Shown piece by piece: positions 13,510-27,700 of a stretch of DNA of 64,000 nucleotides (the stretch's first letter is position 1; every line of letters starts with the position of its first letter). The translations under genes and the position numbers were made by a program. The notes beneath the pieces are model-generated. The model was not told the origin of the DNA. It saw only the letters and a program-made list of their open reading frames with translations, and ran no database searches. Source of the DNA: Rapana venosa (lineage: Eukaryota; Mollusca; Gastropoda; Neogastropoda; Muricidae); the NCBI GenBank assembly GCA_028751875.1, contig CM054158.1, positions 391,001 through 455,000 on the forward strand, read 5' to 3'.

Positions 13510-14940
13510 AAGTCCTGGTGCTGAAGAAGTCCTCCTGATGATGAAGCCCAGGTATCATGGAAATGAAGATTAGTCTAGTGTCTGTGATGATGAAAGCCCT
13601 GTGGAGATATGTTGGTGATGATCAAGTCCCAATGATGATGAAGTCTTGGCGTTGTAGAACTCTTAACAATGATGAAATATTTGCATTGAAAAAGTCCCAG
13701 TGGTGATGGCGTCTTGGTGTAATAAAGTCTTTATGGTGAAGAAGTCTTATGAATGAGAAATCCTGATGTAGATGAAGTCTTGGTGTTGAAAAAATCTTGG
13801 TGTAAAATGAGTTTTGGTGTAGATCAAGACTTGGTGTTGTAGAAGTCTTGACGTTGATGAAGATATGGTGATAATGAAATCTCGGTGATGATGAAGTATC
13901 GGTGTTGAAGCTCTGTGTTGGAAAAGTCTTGCTGCTGATGAAGACTTGGCGCTGATGAAGTCTTTGTGTTGTTGAAGTCTTGGCACTGATGAAGTCTTTG
14001 TGTTGTTGAAGTCTTGGCACTGATGAAGTCTTTGTGTTGTTGAAGTCTTGCTGCTGATGAAGTCTTGCTGCTGATGAAGTCTTGCTGCTGATGAAGTCTT
14101 TGTGTTGTTGAAGTCTTGGCACTGATGAAGTCTTTGTGTTGTTGAAGTCTTGCTGCTGATGAAGTCTTGCTGCTGATGAAGTCTTGCTGCTGATGAAGTC
14201 TTGCTGCTGATGAAGTCTTGCTGCTGATGAAGTCTTTGTGTTGTTGAAGTCTTGCTGCTGATGAAGTCTTGCTGCTGATGAAGTCTTTGTGTTGTTGAAG
14301 TCTTGGCACTGATGAAGTCTTTGTGTTGTTGAAGTCTTGCTGCTGATGAAGTCTTGCTGCTGATGAAGTCTTGCTGCTGATGAAGTCTTGGCGCTTATGA
14401 AGTCTTTATATTGATGAAGTCTTGGCACTAATGAAGTCTTGGCACTGATGAAGTCTTTGTGTTGTTGAAGTTTTGGCACTGCTGAAAGCTTGGCACTGAT
14501 GAAGTCTTAGGACTGATGAAGGCTTGGCACTGATGAAGTCTTGGCACTGATGAAGTCTTGGCGCTGATGAAGTCTTTGTGTTGTTGAAGTTTTGGCACTG
14601 CTGAAGTATTGGCACTGATGAAGTCTTTATATTGATGAAGGCTTGGCACTGATGAAGGCATGGCACTGATGAAGTCTTGGCACTGATGAAGTCTTGGCAC
14701 TGATGAAGGCTTGGCACTGATGAATTCTTTGCATTAATGAAATCTAGGCAATGATGAAGATTTGACACTAATAAGTCTTGGTGATAATAAAGTCCTTGTA
14801 ATGGGGGAGTCTTGGTATTAATGAAGTCTTGAGGATAGGTAAGTCTTGGTGTTGAAGGAGTCTCTGCATTGATGAAGTTTCTGGGATGATGAAGTCCTGG
14901 CAATGATGCAAGTATTGAAGACTTGGCAAAGATGGCCTCT
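13510..14940 (-). repeat. 17-bp minisatellite array (unit C)
   Basis: About 1.4 kb. A local subfamily with TTGCTGCTGATGAAGTC alternates with TTGTGTTGTTGAAGTC, showing array-specific homogenisation. It contains stop-free minus frames up to 285 codons. Confidence 0.88.
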
Positions 14941-15408
14941 TGGTGATGGTTAAAGTCTTGAAAAATCAACCTGTTCACAATATACATAGCATCAATTTCA
15001 CAACTTTTCAACAGCAGAATCATCAGGGCACTAAATCAACAAAGGGGGAATCAAAATCCAATCCATCAAAGTTATTGATATTAAGAAAAAAGCGCAAATT
15101 ATGGTGACTTGGGCACGTTAACAAGGTCAGATCACTTTTTTTTCTGTTGGGACCCCCAACCTCCCTTTTTTTCTCACATTATCCTTATTTTTCTTTTTGT
15201 GTGTTCTTTTCTTTCTTTTTCTTTCTTTTTTCTTTTTTTTATGTGGGGACTCCAACAACCTTTTCTTTTCCTCCATTTGATGGTAACTGAAAGGCTACAT
15301 TACAAATCACACAAACAACTATACCAACTTTGGTGCTTCTTTCACAAATTACAAACATCTGGTCCAGACAATCTACAAAGGTTGCTTTCAACAATATTTT
15401 CAAACAAA

Positions 15409-15409
15409 T

Positions 15410-15477
<68 letters not shown>

Positions 15478-15482
15478 TATAT
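15409..15482. repeat. AT microsatellite
   Basis: About 74 bases of nearly perfect AT in unit D only; the other units have no AT tract at this place. Confidence 0.92.
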
Positions 15483-15533
15483 AAATCAGTATCTACCATC
15501 ACAACTCGGTAAAAAGACCTCCCCCCAACACTT

Positions 15534-15567
<34 letters not shown>

Positions 15568-15579
15568 CTCCTCTCTCCC

Positions 15580-15630
<51 letters not shown>

Positions 15631-15947
15631 CATGTCACACAGACAAGCATCTGTTACCTATAAAACCCTTTGCAATTCACAATATTCATATTCACATCAT
15701 TTTCCCTAATTCACCATGTATATACGCATTTAATCCATTTATTCCACTCATAGATGATCAAAATCTCCCAGAAGATGCAACATCTACCAGGGATACATCA
15801 ATATGTGTACACTGATTATAAACTAGAAATACAAACAATACTGCCATGATGAGACCAGGATTTTTTACAATGGATATTTGAACAGATTTATCATTTTACT
15901 TATACATAAGACTTTGACATAAAATGTACTTATGGTGACTTGCACAC

Positions 15948-15978
<31 letters not shown>

Positions 15979-16363
15979 ATGTATGGAATACATACAGTCA
16001 GATAACTTTTCTTTTTTGGTGGGGCCTTTAACCTCCCTTTTTTTCTCATATTATTTTTTTTTCTTTTTTTTTCTTTTCTTTCTTTTTCTTTTTTTTATAT
16101 GGGGCCTCCATCCACCTTTTCTTTTCCCCCTTTCTTTTTTGTGGAACCCCCATCCTTATCTTTCCCCCCACTTTTTCTTCTATTTCCATTTTCTGACATC
16201 CAAAATTTATGTCACCTACTTAAACACTTATGGAAAAACCAAAAGGAAATCCATTCAAAATGATGTACCAAACAGGATCAAAACTACAACAAAAAGTCCA
16301 CAGGAACTGAAGTGGTATCATTGGGACTGGAGCCTTGTTTTGAAGAGGCATACACACTAGTAA

Positions 16364-16533
16364 TGCAACTGTGGTGCTGGCTTTACAACTGAACCAACAG
16401 TGTCACTTCAAATATATCACATGCAACTGTGGTGCTGGCTTTACAACTGAACCAACAGTGTCACTTCAAATATATCACATGCAACTGTGGTTCTGGCTTT
16501 ACAACTGAATCAACAGTGTCACTTCAAACATGT
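16364..16533 (+). repeat. 58-bp tandem repeat, three copies (unit D)
   Basis: Copies start at 16364, 16422 and 16480. Confidence 0.88.
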
Positions 16534-19439
16534 CATGGCAACATATCCATAATAATCCATAACACCAGAGCACAGATTTGCAACCCCCTCCCCCCCCACA
16601 TCCCTCACATACACATACAGATACACATGAATACAAACTGAAATACCTACAATACCTACTGGTTAGCTAACAGCGAATTTCATACCCAAAATCATACCCA
16701 AAATTTCATGCTGCTTTGACATCTATGCATGGCATTATCAGTCATAAGACTACAGCATGGATTGGCCCACAACACAATTCATTTTGTTCATGCCCTCATC
16801 AACAGTTACTTCAGAATCATATTTTTTTTTATAAACTGATCACATTTTTTCTCAACTACTATTTTCAAGAGAAAAATTTAGTCTGATCAAAAGGACAAAA
16901 AAGCACTCGCTACTTAGGCAACTGCTTTTCCACATAAAACATCATACAAACAAGTGATGCTGACTGTATGGCTACATTACAAAAATCATACAAAGAACTA
17001 TTACAGCTTGGGTGCTTCTTTAACAAATTACAAACATGCAGTCCAGACCACCTACAACAAAGGTTGTTTTCAACAATACTTTTCTTTTAAATATATAATA
17101 AACCAGTACCTACCCCCTCACTTAGTAAAAAGATCCCCAAAACACACACACACACATCCATGGACCTGTTAAGCATAACACATTTTGCACTTTACAATAT
17201 TCATATCATTTTCTCTAATTCATCACATACACATTTAATCCATTTATTCCACTCATAGATCTTCAATATCTCCAAGTAGATTCAACATCTATCAGGGATA
17301 GATCAATACACAGAATATCTGCTAGAAACACAAACAATACTGCCCTGTTAAGACCAGGCTTTTTTTCAATGGACATTTGAACAGATTTATCATTTTACTT
17401 ATTATTAAGACCATGGGTTTTTTAATGGACATTTGAACAGATTTATCATCTTACTTATTATTAAGACCATGGGTTTTTCAATAGACATTTGAACAGATTT
17501 ATCGTTTTACTTATTATATAAGACTTTGAAATAAAATGTACTTATGGTGACTTGCACACATACACAGAGTCATATAACTTTTTTTCTGGTGGAGCCTCCA
17601 ACTTTTGACTGTTTTTTTTACATTGTCCCTTTTTTTCTTTTTTTTTCTTTTTTTTCTCTTTTTTTTACATTTTCTTTTTTTTTTGTTCCTTTTTTTTCTT
17701 TTTTTATGTTGGGCCTCCAACCACCTTTTCTTTTCCCCTTTCTTTTTTTGTGGGGCCTTTTGTGAGGCCTCCAGCCACCTTTTCTCTTTTTTATGTGGGG
17801 GCCTCCATCCTCCTCTTTTTTCCCCACTGTTTCTTCTATTTCCATTTTCTGACATCCAACATTCATGTCATCTATGTAAACACTCATTCAAAACCCAAAA
17901 GGAAAACCAATCAAAGTGATGTACCAAACACTTTACTGAACACCCTTTTCCTAACCTTTCCCCACCCCTGACCCCTCTACCAGTTGCATACATGCACAGT
18001 CATCCTTCTGGCTGTCTCCCCATGTTTAATTGATATAAATATTTATCCACAAAACATCTTTTTCTAAATGCCCTTTTCTTTAAACAAACAAAAATGCTCT
18101 TTTCCCCCATCCCCTCCCCCCCACAAAAAACCCTATTCTTTCGGATGAGACTAAACCAAAGTCCCATGTGTGACCACACACTGAGCATCTTGCACATATG
18201 TGAAAACCTGTTCCGCCTTTTGGATGAGTAAGCCATTGTGTGCCAGTGGGAACAGATGACATAAGTTACAAAATGGCAGGCACACATGGACTAGAGTAAA
18301 ACAAAGCACACGATTGCTTACTTATTATCCTCAAAATGATAGGTTTTTATGTGTGATAAAATCCTCTTTGCCAATGACCTAAAAATTATTGTATTCCTTT
18401 CTCCTACATATTCAATTTTCTCAAATTTCACTTCCGTGTAATTCTTTTTACTGGTTTCAGGTCAGAGAAGGGACCATTATGTCCATGTACCATTGCATCT
18501 ATCTGCCAGTGTGTTCACATGCACATTAGGGGTTCAGGGTTAGTGTAAAGAGTTAGTATAAGGTTAAGGTTAGGATTAGTATTTGGGACTGGGCCTGTCA
18601 GTCTGTATGTATGCACGAATGTATGCTTGTGGACGCAATGGCATGTGGACATCATGGGTTTTGGACCTTTTCCCTTTCACACAACTTACTATTCCCACAA
18701 AAGCAGATGGTATTTCTATGACTTTCTAAAACTTTTACTCAGAGTTTGAGCCCCAACAGCATAAAAGGCTTTGACGCTTAAATCATGTTTTCATCAGGAA
18801 AGTTGCAGGATGGTTTAGATGCTCACTTGCCTAACAAGTAAACTGTGAGATTCTGGTTTCAATTCCCAGCCTGCATTTTCTTCCCAGTTTTATGGAAAAA
18901 ATCAAAAGAAATGTCAAGTTTTTCAAAGAAGACTCCAAAAAGTCAGACCCATATGCTTACCGGCTTGTCCATGTCAAAAGATCCAACAACAGCTGAAAAT
19001 CGAAAACAGGAAGATACCTCCTGACTGTCCTGGAAACATTAGGGGTTGGCTAAATTCCCAACTGTACTATCAATGTCTGAATGCAGCTACCTTCATGATT
19101 GGAGAGAAGAAAATGGTCACATGTGCAAAATCTCACCATTGGTAAAACTGGAGTACTAGCAAAGGAATAAAACAGCAACACATATTTTCATAGTAATAAT
19201 TCATTAAAAATAGAAGAAAAAGAAACATGGAAAGTATGAAATAAATCATTTTCCCCAACCCTACTATAATTTGCCTGAATTACTGATGTAAATGTGCATC
19301 CTACCCCTTCCTCTCAAATACCTCTTTACCTTAAATTACTGTTCAATAAATTTATATAATGCCCACCCATCCCTTCACAAGCACACACACACGCACACAC
19401 ACACACACACACCACACACATATCCCCAAAACCATCTGA

Positions 19440-19770
19440 TAAGTCTTTATATTGATGAAGGCTTGGCACTGATGAAGTCTTGGCACTGATGAAGTCTTGG
19501 CATTAATAAAGTCTTGGTGATGATGAAGCCTTTGTGTTGATGAACTCTTGGCATTAATGAAGTCTTGGCGATGATGAAGATTTGACACTGATAAGTCTTG
19601 ATGATAATATATCCCTTGCATTGGGGAAGTCTTAGCGTTACTGAAGTCTTGACATTGGTGAAGTCTTGAAGATGATAGAGCCTTGGTGTTGAAGGAGTCT
19701 CTGCATTGATGAAGTTTCAGGGATGATGAAGTCCTGGCAATGATGCAGGTATTGAAGATTTGGCAAAGAA
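19440..19770 (-). repeat. 17-bp minisatellite array (unit D)
   Basis: Short array, nearly identical in sequence and copy order to the one at 1160-1500. Confidence 0.85.
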
Positions 19771-20304
19771 GCCCTCTTGGTGATGGTTTAAGTCTTGAAA
19801 AATCAACCTGTTCACAACATACACAGAATAAATTTAACAACTTTTAAACACCAGAATCATCAGGGCAGTAAATCAACAGGGTGGTATCAAAATCCAATCA
19901 AAGTTATTGATAATAAGAATAAAGAGCAAATGATGGTGACTTGCACACGTTAACAGAGTCAGATCACTTTTTTTCTGGTGGGGCCTCCAACCTCCTTTTT
20001 TTTTCTCACATTATTCTTATTTGTGTGTGTGTGTGTGTGTGTGTGCTTTTCTTTTTTTTTCTTTCTTTTTTTTCTGTTGGGACTCCAACCACCTTTTCTT
20101 TTCCTCCATTTGATGGTAACTGTAAGGCTACATTACAAATCACACAAACAACTATCACAACTTTAGTGCTTCTTTCACAAATTACAAACATCTGGTCCAG
20201 ACCATCTACAAAAAAGGCTGCTTTCAACAATATTTTGGAAACAAATTAAATCTATAAATAAATCAGTATCTACTATCACAACTCAGTAAAAAGATCCCCA
20301 ACAC

Positions 20305-20313
20305 ACACACACA

Positions 20314-20399
<86 letters not shown>

Positions 20400-20410
20400 A
20401 ACACACACAC
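20305..20410. repeat. CA/CT compound microsatellite (unit E)
   Basis: The CT part is pure for about 70 bases; it is longer than in the near-identical unit B. Confidence 0.92.
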
Positions 20411-21141
20411 ACAACCCATGTCACACAAACAAGCATCTGTTACCTATAACACACTTAGCAATTTACACTATTCATATTCACATCATTTTCTCTAATTCAC
20501 CATGTACATACACATTTAATCCATTTATTCCACTCATAGATGATCTAAATCTCCCAGAAGATGCAACATCTAGCGGAGATACATCAATATGTGTACACAG
20601 ATTATCATCTAGAAATACAAACAATACTGCCATGATGAGACCAGGATTTTTTACACTGATATTTGAACATATTTATCATTTTTCTTATTATATAACTTTG
20701 ACATGAACTGTACTTATGGTGACTTGCACACATACACACATTCACATAACTTTTCTTTTTTGGTGGGGCGTCCAACCTCCCATTTTTTCTCATATTATTC
20801 TTTTTTTTCTTTTCTTTTTGTTCTTTTTTTTTCTTTTTTTTGTTCTTTTTTTTTTCTTTTTTCTTTTTCTTTTTTATGTGGGGCCTCCATCCACCTTTTC
20901 TTTTCCCCTTTCTTTTTTGTGGGACCCCCATCCTTCTCTTTCCACCTACTTTTCCTTCTATTTCCATTTTTTGACAACCAAAATTTATGTCACCTACTTA
21001 AACACTTATTGAAAAACCAAAAGGAAAGCCATTCAAAATGATGTACCAAACAGGATCAAAACTACAACAAAAAGTCCACAGGAACTGAAGTGGTATCATT
21101 GGGACTGGAGCCTTGTTTTGAAGAGGCATACACACTAGTAA

Positions 21142-21311
21142 TGCAACTGTGGTGCTGGCTTTACAACTGAACCAACAGTGTCACTTCAAATATATCGTAT
21201 GCAACTGTGGTGCTGGCTTTACAACTGAACCAACAGTGTCACTTCAAATATATCGTATGCAACTGTGGTGCTGGCTTTACAACTGAACCACCAGTGTGAT
21301 TTCAAACATGT
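21142..21311 (+). repeat. 58-bp tandem repeat, three copies (unit E)
   Basis: Copies start at 21142, 21200 and 21258. Confidence 0.88.
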
Positions 21312-23997
21312 CATGGCAACATATCCATAACATCAGAGCACAGAAAGATTTGCACCCCACCCCCTCACATACAGATATACACATGAATACAAACTGAAAA
21401 TCATACAGTACCTACTAGTTAGCTAACAGCAAATTTCATATGTACACAAAATCATACCTAAAGTTCCATGCTGCTTTGACATCTATGCATGGCATTATCA
21501 GTCATAAGACTACAGCATGGATTGGCCCACAACACAATTCATTGTGTTCCTGCCCTCATCAACAGTTACTTCAGGACCACAATCTTTTATAAACTGATCA
21601 CAACATTTTTTTCTCTCAACTATTATTTTCAAGAGAAAAATTTAGTCTGATCAAAAGGACAAAAAAGCACTAGCTACTTAATCAACTGCTTTTTCCACAT
21701 AAAACATCATACAAACAAGTGATGCTGACTGTATGGCTACATTACAAAATCATACAAAGAACTAGTACAGCTTCGGTGCTTCTTTCACAACTTACAAACA
21801 TCCAGACCAGACCACCTACAATAAAGGTTGTTCTCAACAATATTTTTCTTCAAAAATATAAATAGATCAGTATCTACCCTCCTCACTCAGTAAAGAGATC
21901 CCAAACACACACACACATACACACACAGATCCATGCATCTGTTACTCATAACACATTTCGCACTTTACAATATTCATATCCACATCATTTTCCACAATTC
22001 ACCGCATACACATTTAATCCATTTATTCCACTCATAGATCTTCTATATCTCAAAGTAGATGCAACATGTATCAGGGATACATCGATACACAGATTATCTG
22101 CTAGAAACACAAACAATACTGCCGTGTTAAGACCAGGCTTTTCTTTCAAAGGACATTTGAACAGATTTATCATTATACTTATTACATAAGACTTTGAAAT
22201 AAAATGTACTTATGGTGACTTGCACACATACACAGAGTCATATCACTTTTTTTCTGGTGGAGCCTCCAACTTTTGACTTTTTTCTTACATTGTTCTTTTT
22301 TTCTTTCCTTCTTCTTTGTTCCTTTTCTTTTTTTTCTTTTTTTTACTTTTTCTTTTTTTTGTTCCTTTTATTTCTTTATGTGGGGCCTCCATCCACCTTT
22401 TCTTTTCCCCTTTCTTTTTCATGTGGGGCCTCCAACCTTCTCTTTTCCCCCACTTTTTCTTCTATTTCCATTTTCTGACATCCAAAATTTATGTCACCTA
22501 CTTAAACACTCATTGAAAAACCAAAAGGAAAACCAATCAAAGTGATGTACCAAACGCCTTACTGAACACCCTTTTCCTAAACTTTCCCCACCCCTGACCC
22601 TTCTACCAGTTGCATACATGCACAGTCACCCTTCTGGCTGTCTCCCCATGTTTAATTGATATAAATATTTATCCACAAAACATCTTTTTCTAAATGCCCT
22701 TTTCTTTAAACAAACAAAAATGCTCTCTTTTCCCCCCATCCCCTCGCCCCACAAAAAAAACAATTCTTTCGGATGAGACTAAACCAAAGTCCCATGTGTG
22801 ACCACACACTGAGCATCTTGCACACATGTGAAAACCTGTTCCGCCTTTTGGATGAGTAAGCCATTGTGTGCCAGTGGGAACAGATGAAATAAGTTACAAA
22901 ATGGCAGGCACACATAGACTAGAGTAAAACAAAGCACACGATTGCTTACTTATTATCCTCAAAATGAAAGGTTTTTATGTGTGATAAAATCCTCTTTGCC
23001 AAGGACCTAAATAAATATTCTCTTCCATTCTCATACATATCCAATTTTGTCAAATTTCACTCCTCCATGATTCTTTTTACTGGTTTCAGGTCAGAGAAGG
23101 GACCATTATGTCCATGTACCATTGCATCCATCTGCCAGTGTGTTCACAAGCACAGTAACTGAGTAAGGGGTCAGGGTTAGTGTAAAGAGTTAGTATAAGG
23201 TTATGGTTAGGATTAGTAGTTGGAACTGGGCCTGTCAGTTTGTATGTATGCACGAATGTATGCTTGTGGACGCAATGGCATGTGGACATCATGGGTTTTG
23301 GACCTTTTCCCTTTCACACAACTTACTATTCCCACCAAAAGCAGATGGTATTTCTATGACTTTATAACATTTTTACTCACGATTTTCAGCCCCAACAGCA
23401 AAAAAGGCTTTAAGGCTTAAATTATGTTTTCATCAGGAAAGTTGCAGGATGGTTTAGATGCTCACTGCATAACAAGTAAACCGTGAGGTTCTGGTTTCAA
23501 TTCCAGCCTTGCACTTTCTTTCCAGTTTAATGAAAAACTCAAAATAAATGTCAAGTTTTTCAGAGGAGACTCCAACAAGTCACACCCATATGCTTACAGG
23601 CTTGTGCATGTCAAAAGAACCCTCAACAGTTGGAAATCTAAAAAGAACAGGGAGATGTCTCTGTCTGAATGCAGCTACTTCAATGATGGGAGAGAAGAAA
23701 ATGGTCACATAAGCAAAATCTCACCATTGGTAAACCCTGGAACTCTAGCAAAGGAATGAAACAACAACACTTACTTTCATAGTAATAATTTATCAAAAAG
23801 AAAAGAAAAAGAAAGATCAAAAGTATGAAATGCATCATTTTCCCCAACCTTACTATAATTTTCCCTTACATACTGAAGTGAACATGCAATCTACCCCTTC
23901 ACCTTAAATCACTGTCCAATAAAATCATGTTATGCTCACCCATCCCTTCAACAAGAACACAGATATATCCCAAACACCATCTGATAGCCATGTTGTA

Positions 23998-24112
23998 CTT
24001 GGAGGCAGGATAGCCTATTGGTCAGAGCCTTGAGCTTGTGATTTGATGGCCTGGATTCAAGCCACCATGCAAGCATCCACTTTAGGGGATTTTCCCCTGG
24101 AGTTAACTTATT
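23998..24112 (+). mobile_element. tRNA-derived SINE (family A), truncated copy in unit E
   Basis: Same head as at 6112 but the body after the GGAGTTAACTTA segment is missing. Confidence 0.7.
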
Positions 24113-24719
24113 CCCACAGTGCTGGCCTTGGTGACTGACCATCGCATGGATTTGTAAACAACATCTAGTGCCTCTGTAGAAAAGGCAATGGCATAGCAAC
24201 ACTAACATTTTTCTCAGACCTAGACATTTCCAGTTCTGACAACATCAAAATCTGATCTGAATTTCCTTTCAAAGTTTCATAAAGATAATAAACCATGCAT
24301 GTAAAAACAACAAAAATGTTAATGCATTTCTTACACATACTATATAAAAAAAAATGAGGCAAGTCATCTTTTGGGTCATTTTTCCTTAAATGATTCTATA
24401 TTCAGTTATTGAGACCAGATTACATTTTTCAATGGCTCTATATGTTCTTGAAAAAAAGATCAAAGGTATATTACATACCTACAGTCAAACATTCAGATTT
24501 TTCTTTCTTTTTTTCTCTCAGGGCTCCAACCTCCCTTGCTTCAAGTGTAGCAGGGGAGGAAGAGAAAAGTGTTTTGGTTGGTGGAGGTGGGAGAACAGTT
24601 TTTTGGTAGGTGGGAGGGGGCTTGTTCATAAAGTCTCCCACCTCTTTTTGAACATCTGAATATTACTTGATTGCCTGTTTCTTTGATGATGAGTGAGGGT
24701 AGGGATTTTTCTTCCTGGC

Positions 24720-27700
24720 AAAGAAATGGCAAAGACAAAGCCATGGTGTTGAAGAAGTCCTCGTGATGATGAAGCCCAGGTATCATGGCAATGAAGATTT
24801 CGCTAGTGATGATGAAAGCCCTGTGGAGATATTTTGGTGATGATCAAGTCCCAACGACGATGTCTTGGCATTGTTGAACTCTTAACAATGATGAAATATT
24901 TGTGTAAAAAAGTCCCAGCTGTAAAAGAGTCTTGGTGCTGAAGTCTTTTTGTTGATAAAGTATTTTCGTGGATGAAGTCTTTTTGTTGTTGTTTAGTTTC
25001 AATAAAGTCTTTATGTTGAAGAAGTCTCATTGTTGAAGAAGTCCTGATGTAGATGAAGTCTTGGTGTTGAAAAAAAAAAGCTTGGCTTAAAAGAAGAGTT
25101 AGTGTAGATGAAGACAGGTGTTGTAGAAGTCTTGACTTTATAGAAGTTTTGGTGTAGCTGAAATCTCCGTGTTGAAGAAGTCTTGGCACTGATGAAATCT
25201 CGGTGGTGATGAAGTCTTGGTAGTGATGAAATTTCGGTGGTGATGAAGTCTTGGTACTGATGAAGACTTGGTGGTGATGAAGACTTGGTGGTGATGAAGA
25301 CTTGGTGATGATGAAGACTTGGTATTGAAGAAGGATTGTCAATGATGAAGTCTTGGTGGTGATGAAGACTTGGTGATTGAAAAGAATGATTGACAATGAA
25401 GACTTGGTGTTGATGAAGTCTTGCTGATGAAGTCTTGGTGTTGATGAAGTCTTGGTGAAGATGAAGTTTTGGCAGTGATGAAATCTTGGTGAAGATGAAG
25501 CTTTGGCAGTGATGAAGTCTTGGTGAAGATGGAAGTTTTGGCAGTGATGAAGTCTTGGTGAAGATGGAAGTTTTGGCAGTGATGAAGTCTTGGCACAGAT
25601 GAAGTCTTGGCAGTGATGAAGTTTTGGCACAGATGAAGTTTTGGCACAGATGAAGTCTTGGCATTGATGAAGTCTTGGCTAGTGATGAAGTCTTGGTGAT
25701 GATGAAGTCTTGGAACTATTGAAGTCTTTGTGTTGATGAAGACTTGGTCATGATGAAGTCTTTGTATTGATGAAGACTTGGTCATGATGAAGTCTTGGCA
25801 CTGATGAAGTCTTTGTGTTGACGAAGACTTGGTCATGATGAAGTCTTGGCACTATTGAAGTCTTGGCACTGATGAAGTCTTAGTGCTGTTGAGGTTTTGG
25901 CACCAATGAAGTTTTGCTGCTGATGAAGTCTTGGTGCAGATGAAGTCTTGGCACTGATAAAGTTTTGATGATGATGAAGCTGTGCCGGAGAAGTGTTGCT
26001 GCTGATGAAGTTTTAGCACTAATGAAGTCATTGTGTCAGAGAAGTGTTGGCACTGATGAAATCTTTGTGTCAGAGAAGTTTTGGCACTGTTGAAGTTTTG
26101 GCACTGATGAAGTCTTGACACTACTGAGGTCTTGGCACTGATGAAGTCTTAGTGCTGTTGAGGTTTTGGCACCAATGAAGTTTTGCTGCTGATGAAGTCT
26201 TGGTGCAGATGAAGTCTTGGCAATGATGAAGTCTTGGCACTGGTGAAGTCTTGGTACTGGTGAAGTCTTGGCACTGATGAAGTCTTGGCACTGATGAAGT
26301 CTTGGAACTGATGAAGTCTTAGCGCTGATGAAGTCTTGCCACTGATGAAGTCTTTGTATTGATGAAGTCTTGGCGCTGATGAAGTCTTGGTGCTGATGAA
26401 GTCTTGGCACTGATGAAGTCTTGGTGCTGATGAAGTCTTGGCACTGATAAAGTCTTGGTGCTGATGAAGTCTTGGCACTGATGAAGACTTGGCGCTGATG
26501 AAGACTTGGTGCTGATGAAGACTTGGTGCTGATGAAGTCTTGGCACTGATGAAGTCTTGGCACTGATGAAGACTTGGCACTGATGAAGTCTTGGCACTGA
26601 TGAAGACTTGGTGCTGATGAAGTCTTGGAACTGATGAAGTCTTAGCGCTGATGAAGTCTTGCCATTGATGAAGTCTTTGTGTTGATGAAATCTTGGTGCT
26701 AATGAAGTCTTTGTGTTGATGAATCTGGTGTTGAAGATGTGGCGCTGATGAAGTTTTAGCACTGATAAAGACTTTGTATTGATGAAGTCTTGGCACTGAT
26801 GAAGTCTTGGCACTGATGAAGACTTGGTGCTGATGAAGACTTGGTGCTGATGAAGTCTTGGCACTGATGAAGACTTGGCGCTGATGAAGACTTGGTGCTG
26901 ATGAAGTCTTGGCACTGATGAAGTCTTGGCACTGATGAAGACTTGGTGCTGATGAAGACTTGGCACTGATGAAGACGTGGCGCTGATGAAGACTTGGTGC
27001 TGATGAAGACTTGGCACTGATGAACACTTGGCGCTGATGAAGTCTTGGCACAGATGGAGTCGTGGCACTGATGAAGTCTTGGTGATGATGAAGTTTTGGC
27101 ACTGATGAAGTCTTAGCACTATTGAAGTCTTGGCACTGATGAAGTCTTGGCGCTGATGAAGTCTTGGCACTGATGAAGTTTTGGCACTGATGAAGTCTTG
27201 GCGCTGATAAAGTTTTGGCACTGATGAAGTCTTGGCGCTGATAAAGTTTTGGCGCTGATAAAGTTTTGGCACTGATGATGTCTTGGTGCAGATGAAGTAT
27301 TGGCACTGATGAAGTCTTGGCACTGATGAAGTCTTGGCACTGATTTAGTCTTGGCACTGATGAAGTTTTGATGATGATAAAGCTGTGTGAGAGAAGTGAT
27401 GCTGCTGATGAAGTTTTGGCACTAATGAAGTGATCGTGTCAGAGAAGTGTTGGCACTGATGAAATCTTTGTGTCAGAGAAGTTTTGGCACTGATGAAGTT
27501 TTGGCACTGAAGAAGTTTTGGCACTGAAGAAGTTTTGGCACTGATGAAGTCTTGGTGCTTATAAAGTCCTGGTGTCAAAGTCTTTGTATTGATGAAGTCT
27601 TGGCACTGATGTTGATGGAGCCTTTATGTTGATGAAGTATTTATGCTGATGAGGTCTTAGCACTAATGAAGCTTTGGCACTGATGAATTCTTTGTGATGA

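Larger units (their letters stand above)
8363..15000. repeat. Higher-order repeat unit C
   Basis: About 6.6 kb with the same order as unit B but without the SINE at the 5631 position. Two copies of the 58-bp repeat. The first 1.2 kb carries many one-base indels relative to the other units. Confidence 0.85.
15001..19837. repeat. Higher-order repeat unit D (short form)
   Basis: About 4.8 kb. It lacks the SINE-A-containing kilobase and most of the 17-bp array, with the same junction (CCATCTGATAAGTCTTTATA) as unit A. It has an AT microsatellite (15409-15482), a CT/CA tract (15537-15630) and three 58-bp repeat copies. Confidence 0.85.

Noticed and set aside
26149..27357. 402-codon minus-strand ORF with a 17-residue Ser/Gln/Phe-rich repeat, and similar ORFs in other arrays
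   Set aside because: It lies wholly inside the 17-bp minisatellite, whose unit has no stop in any minus frame; overlapping frames are open too, so ORF length is not evidence of a gene.
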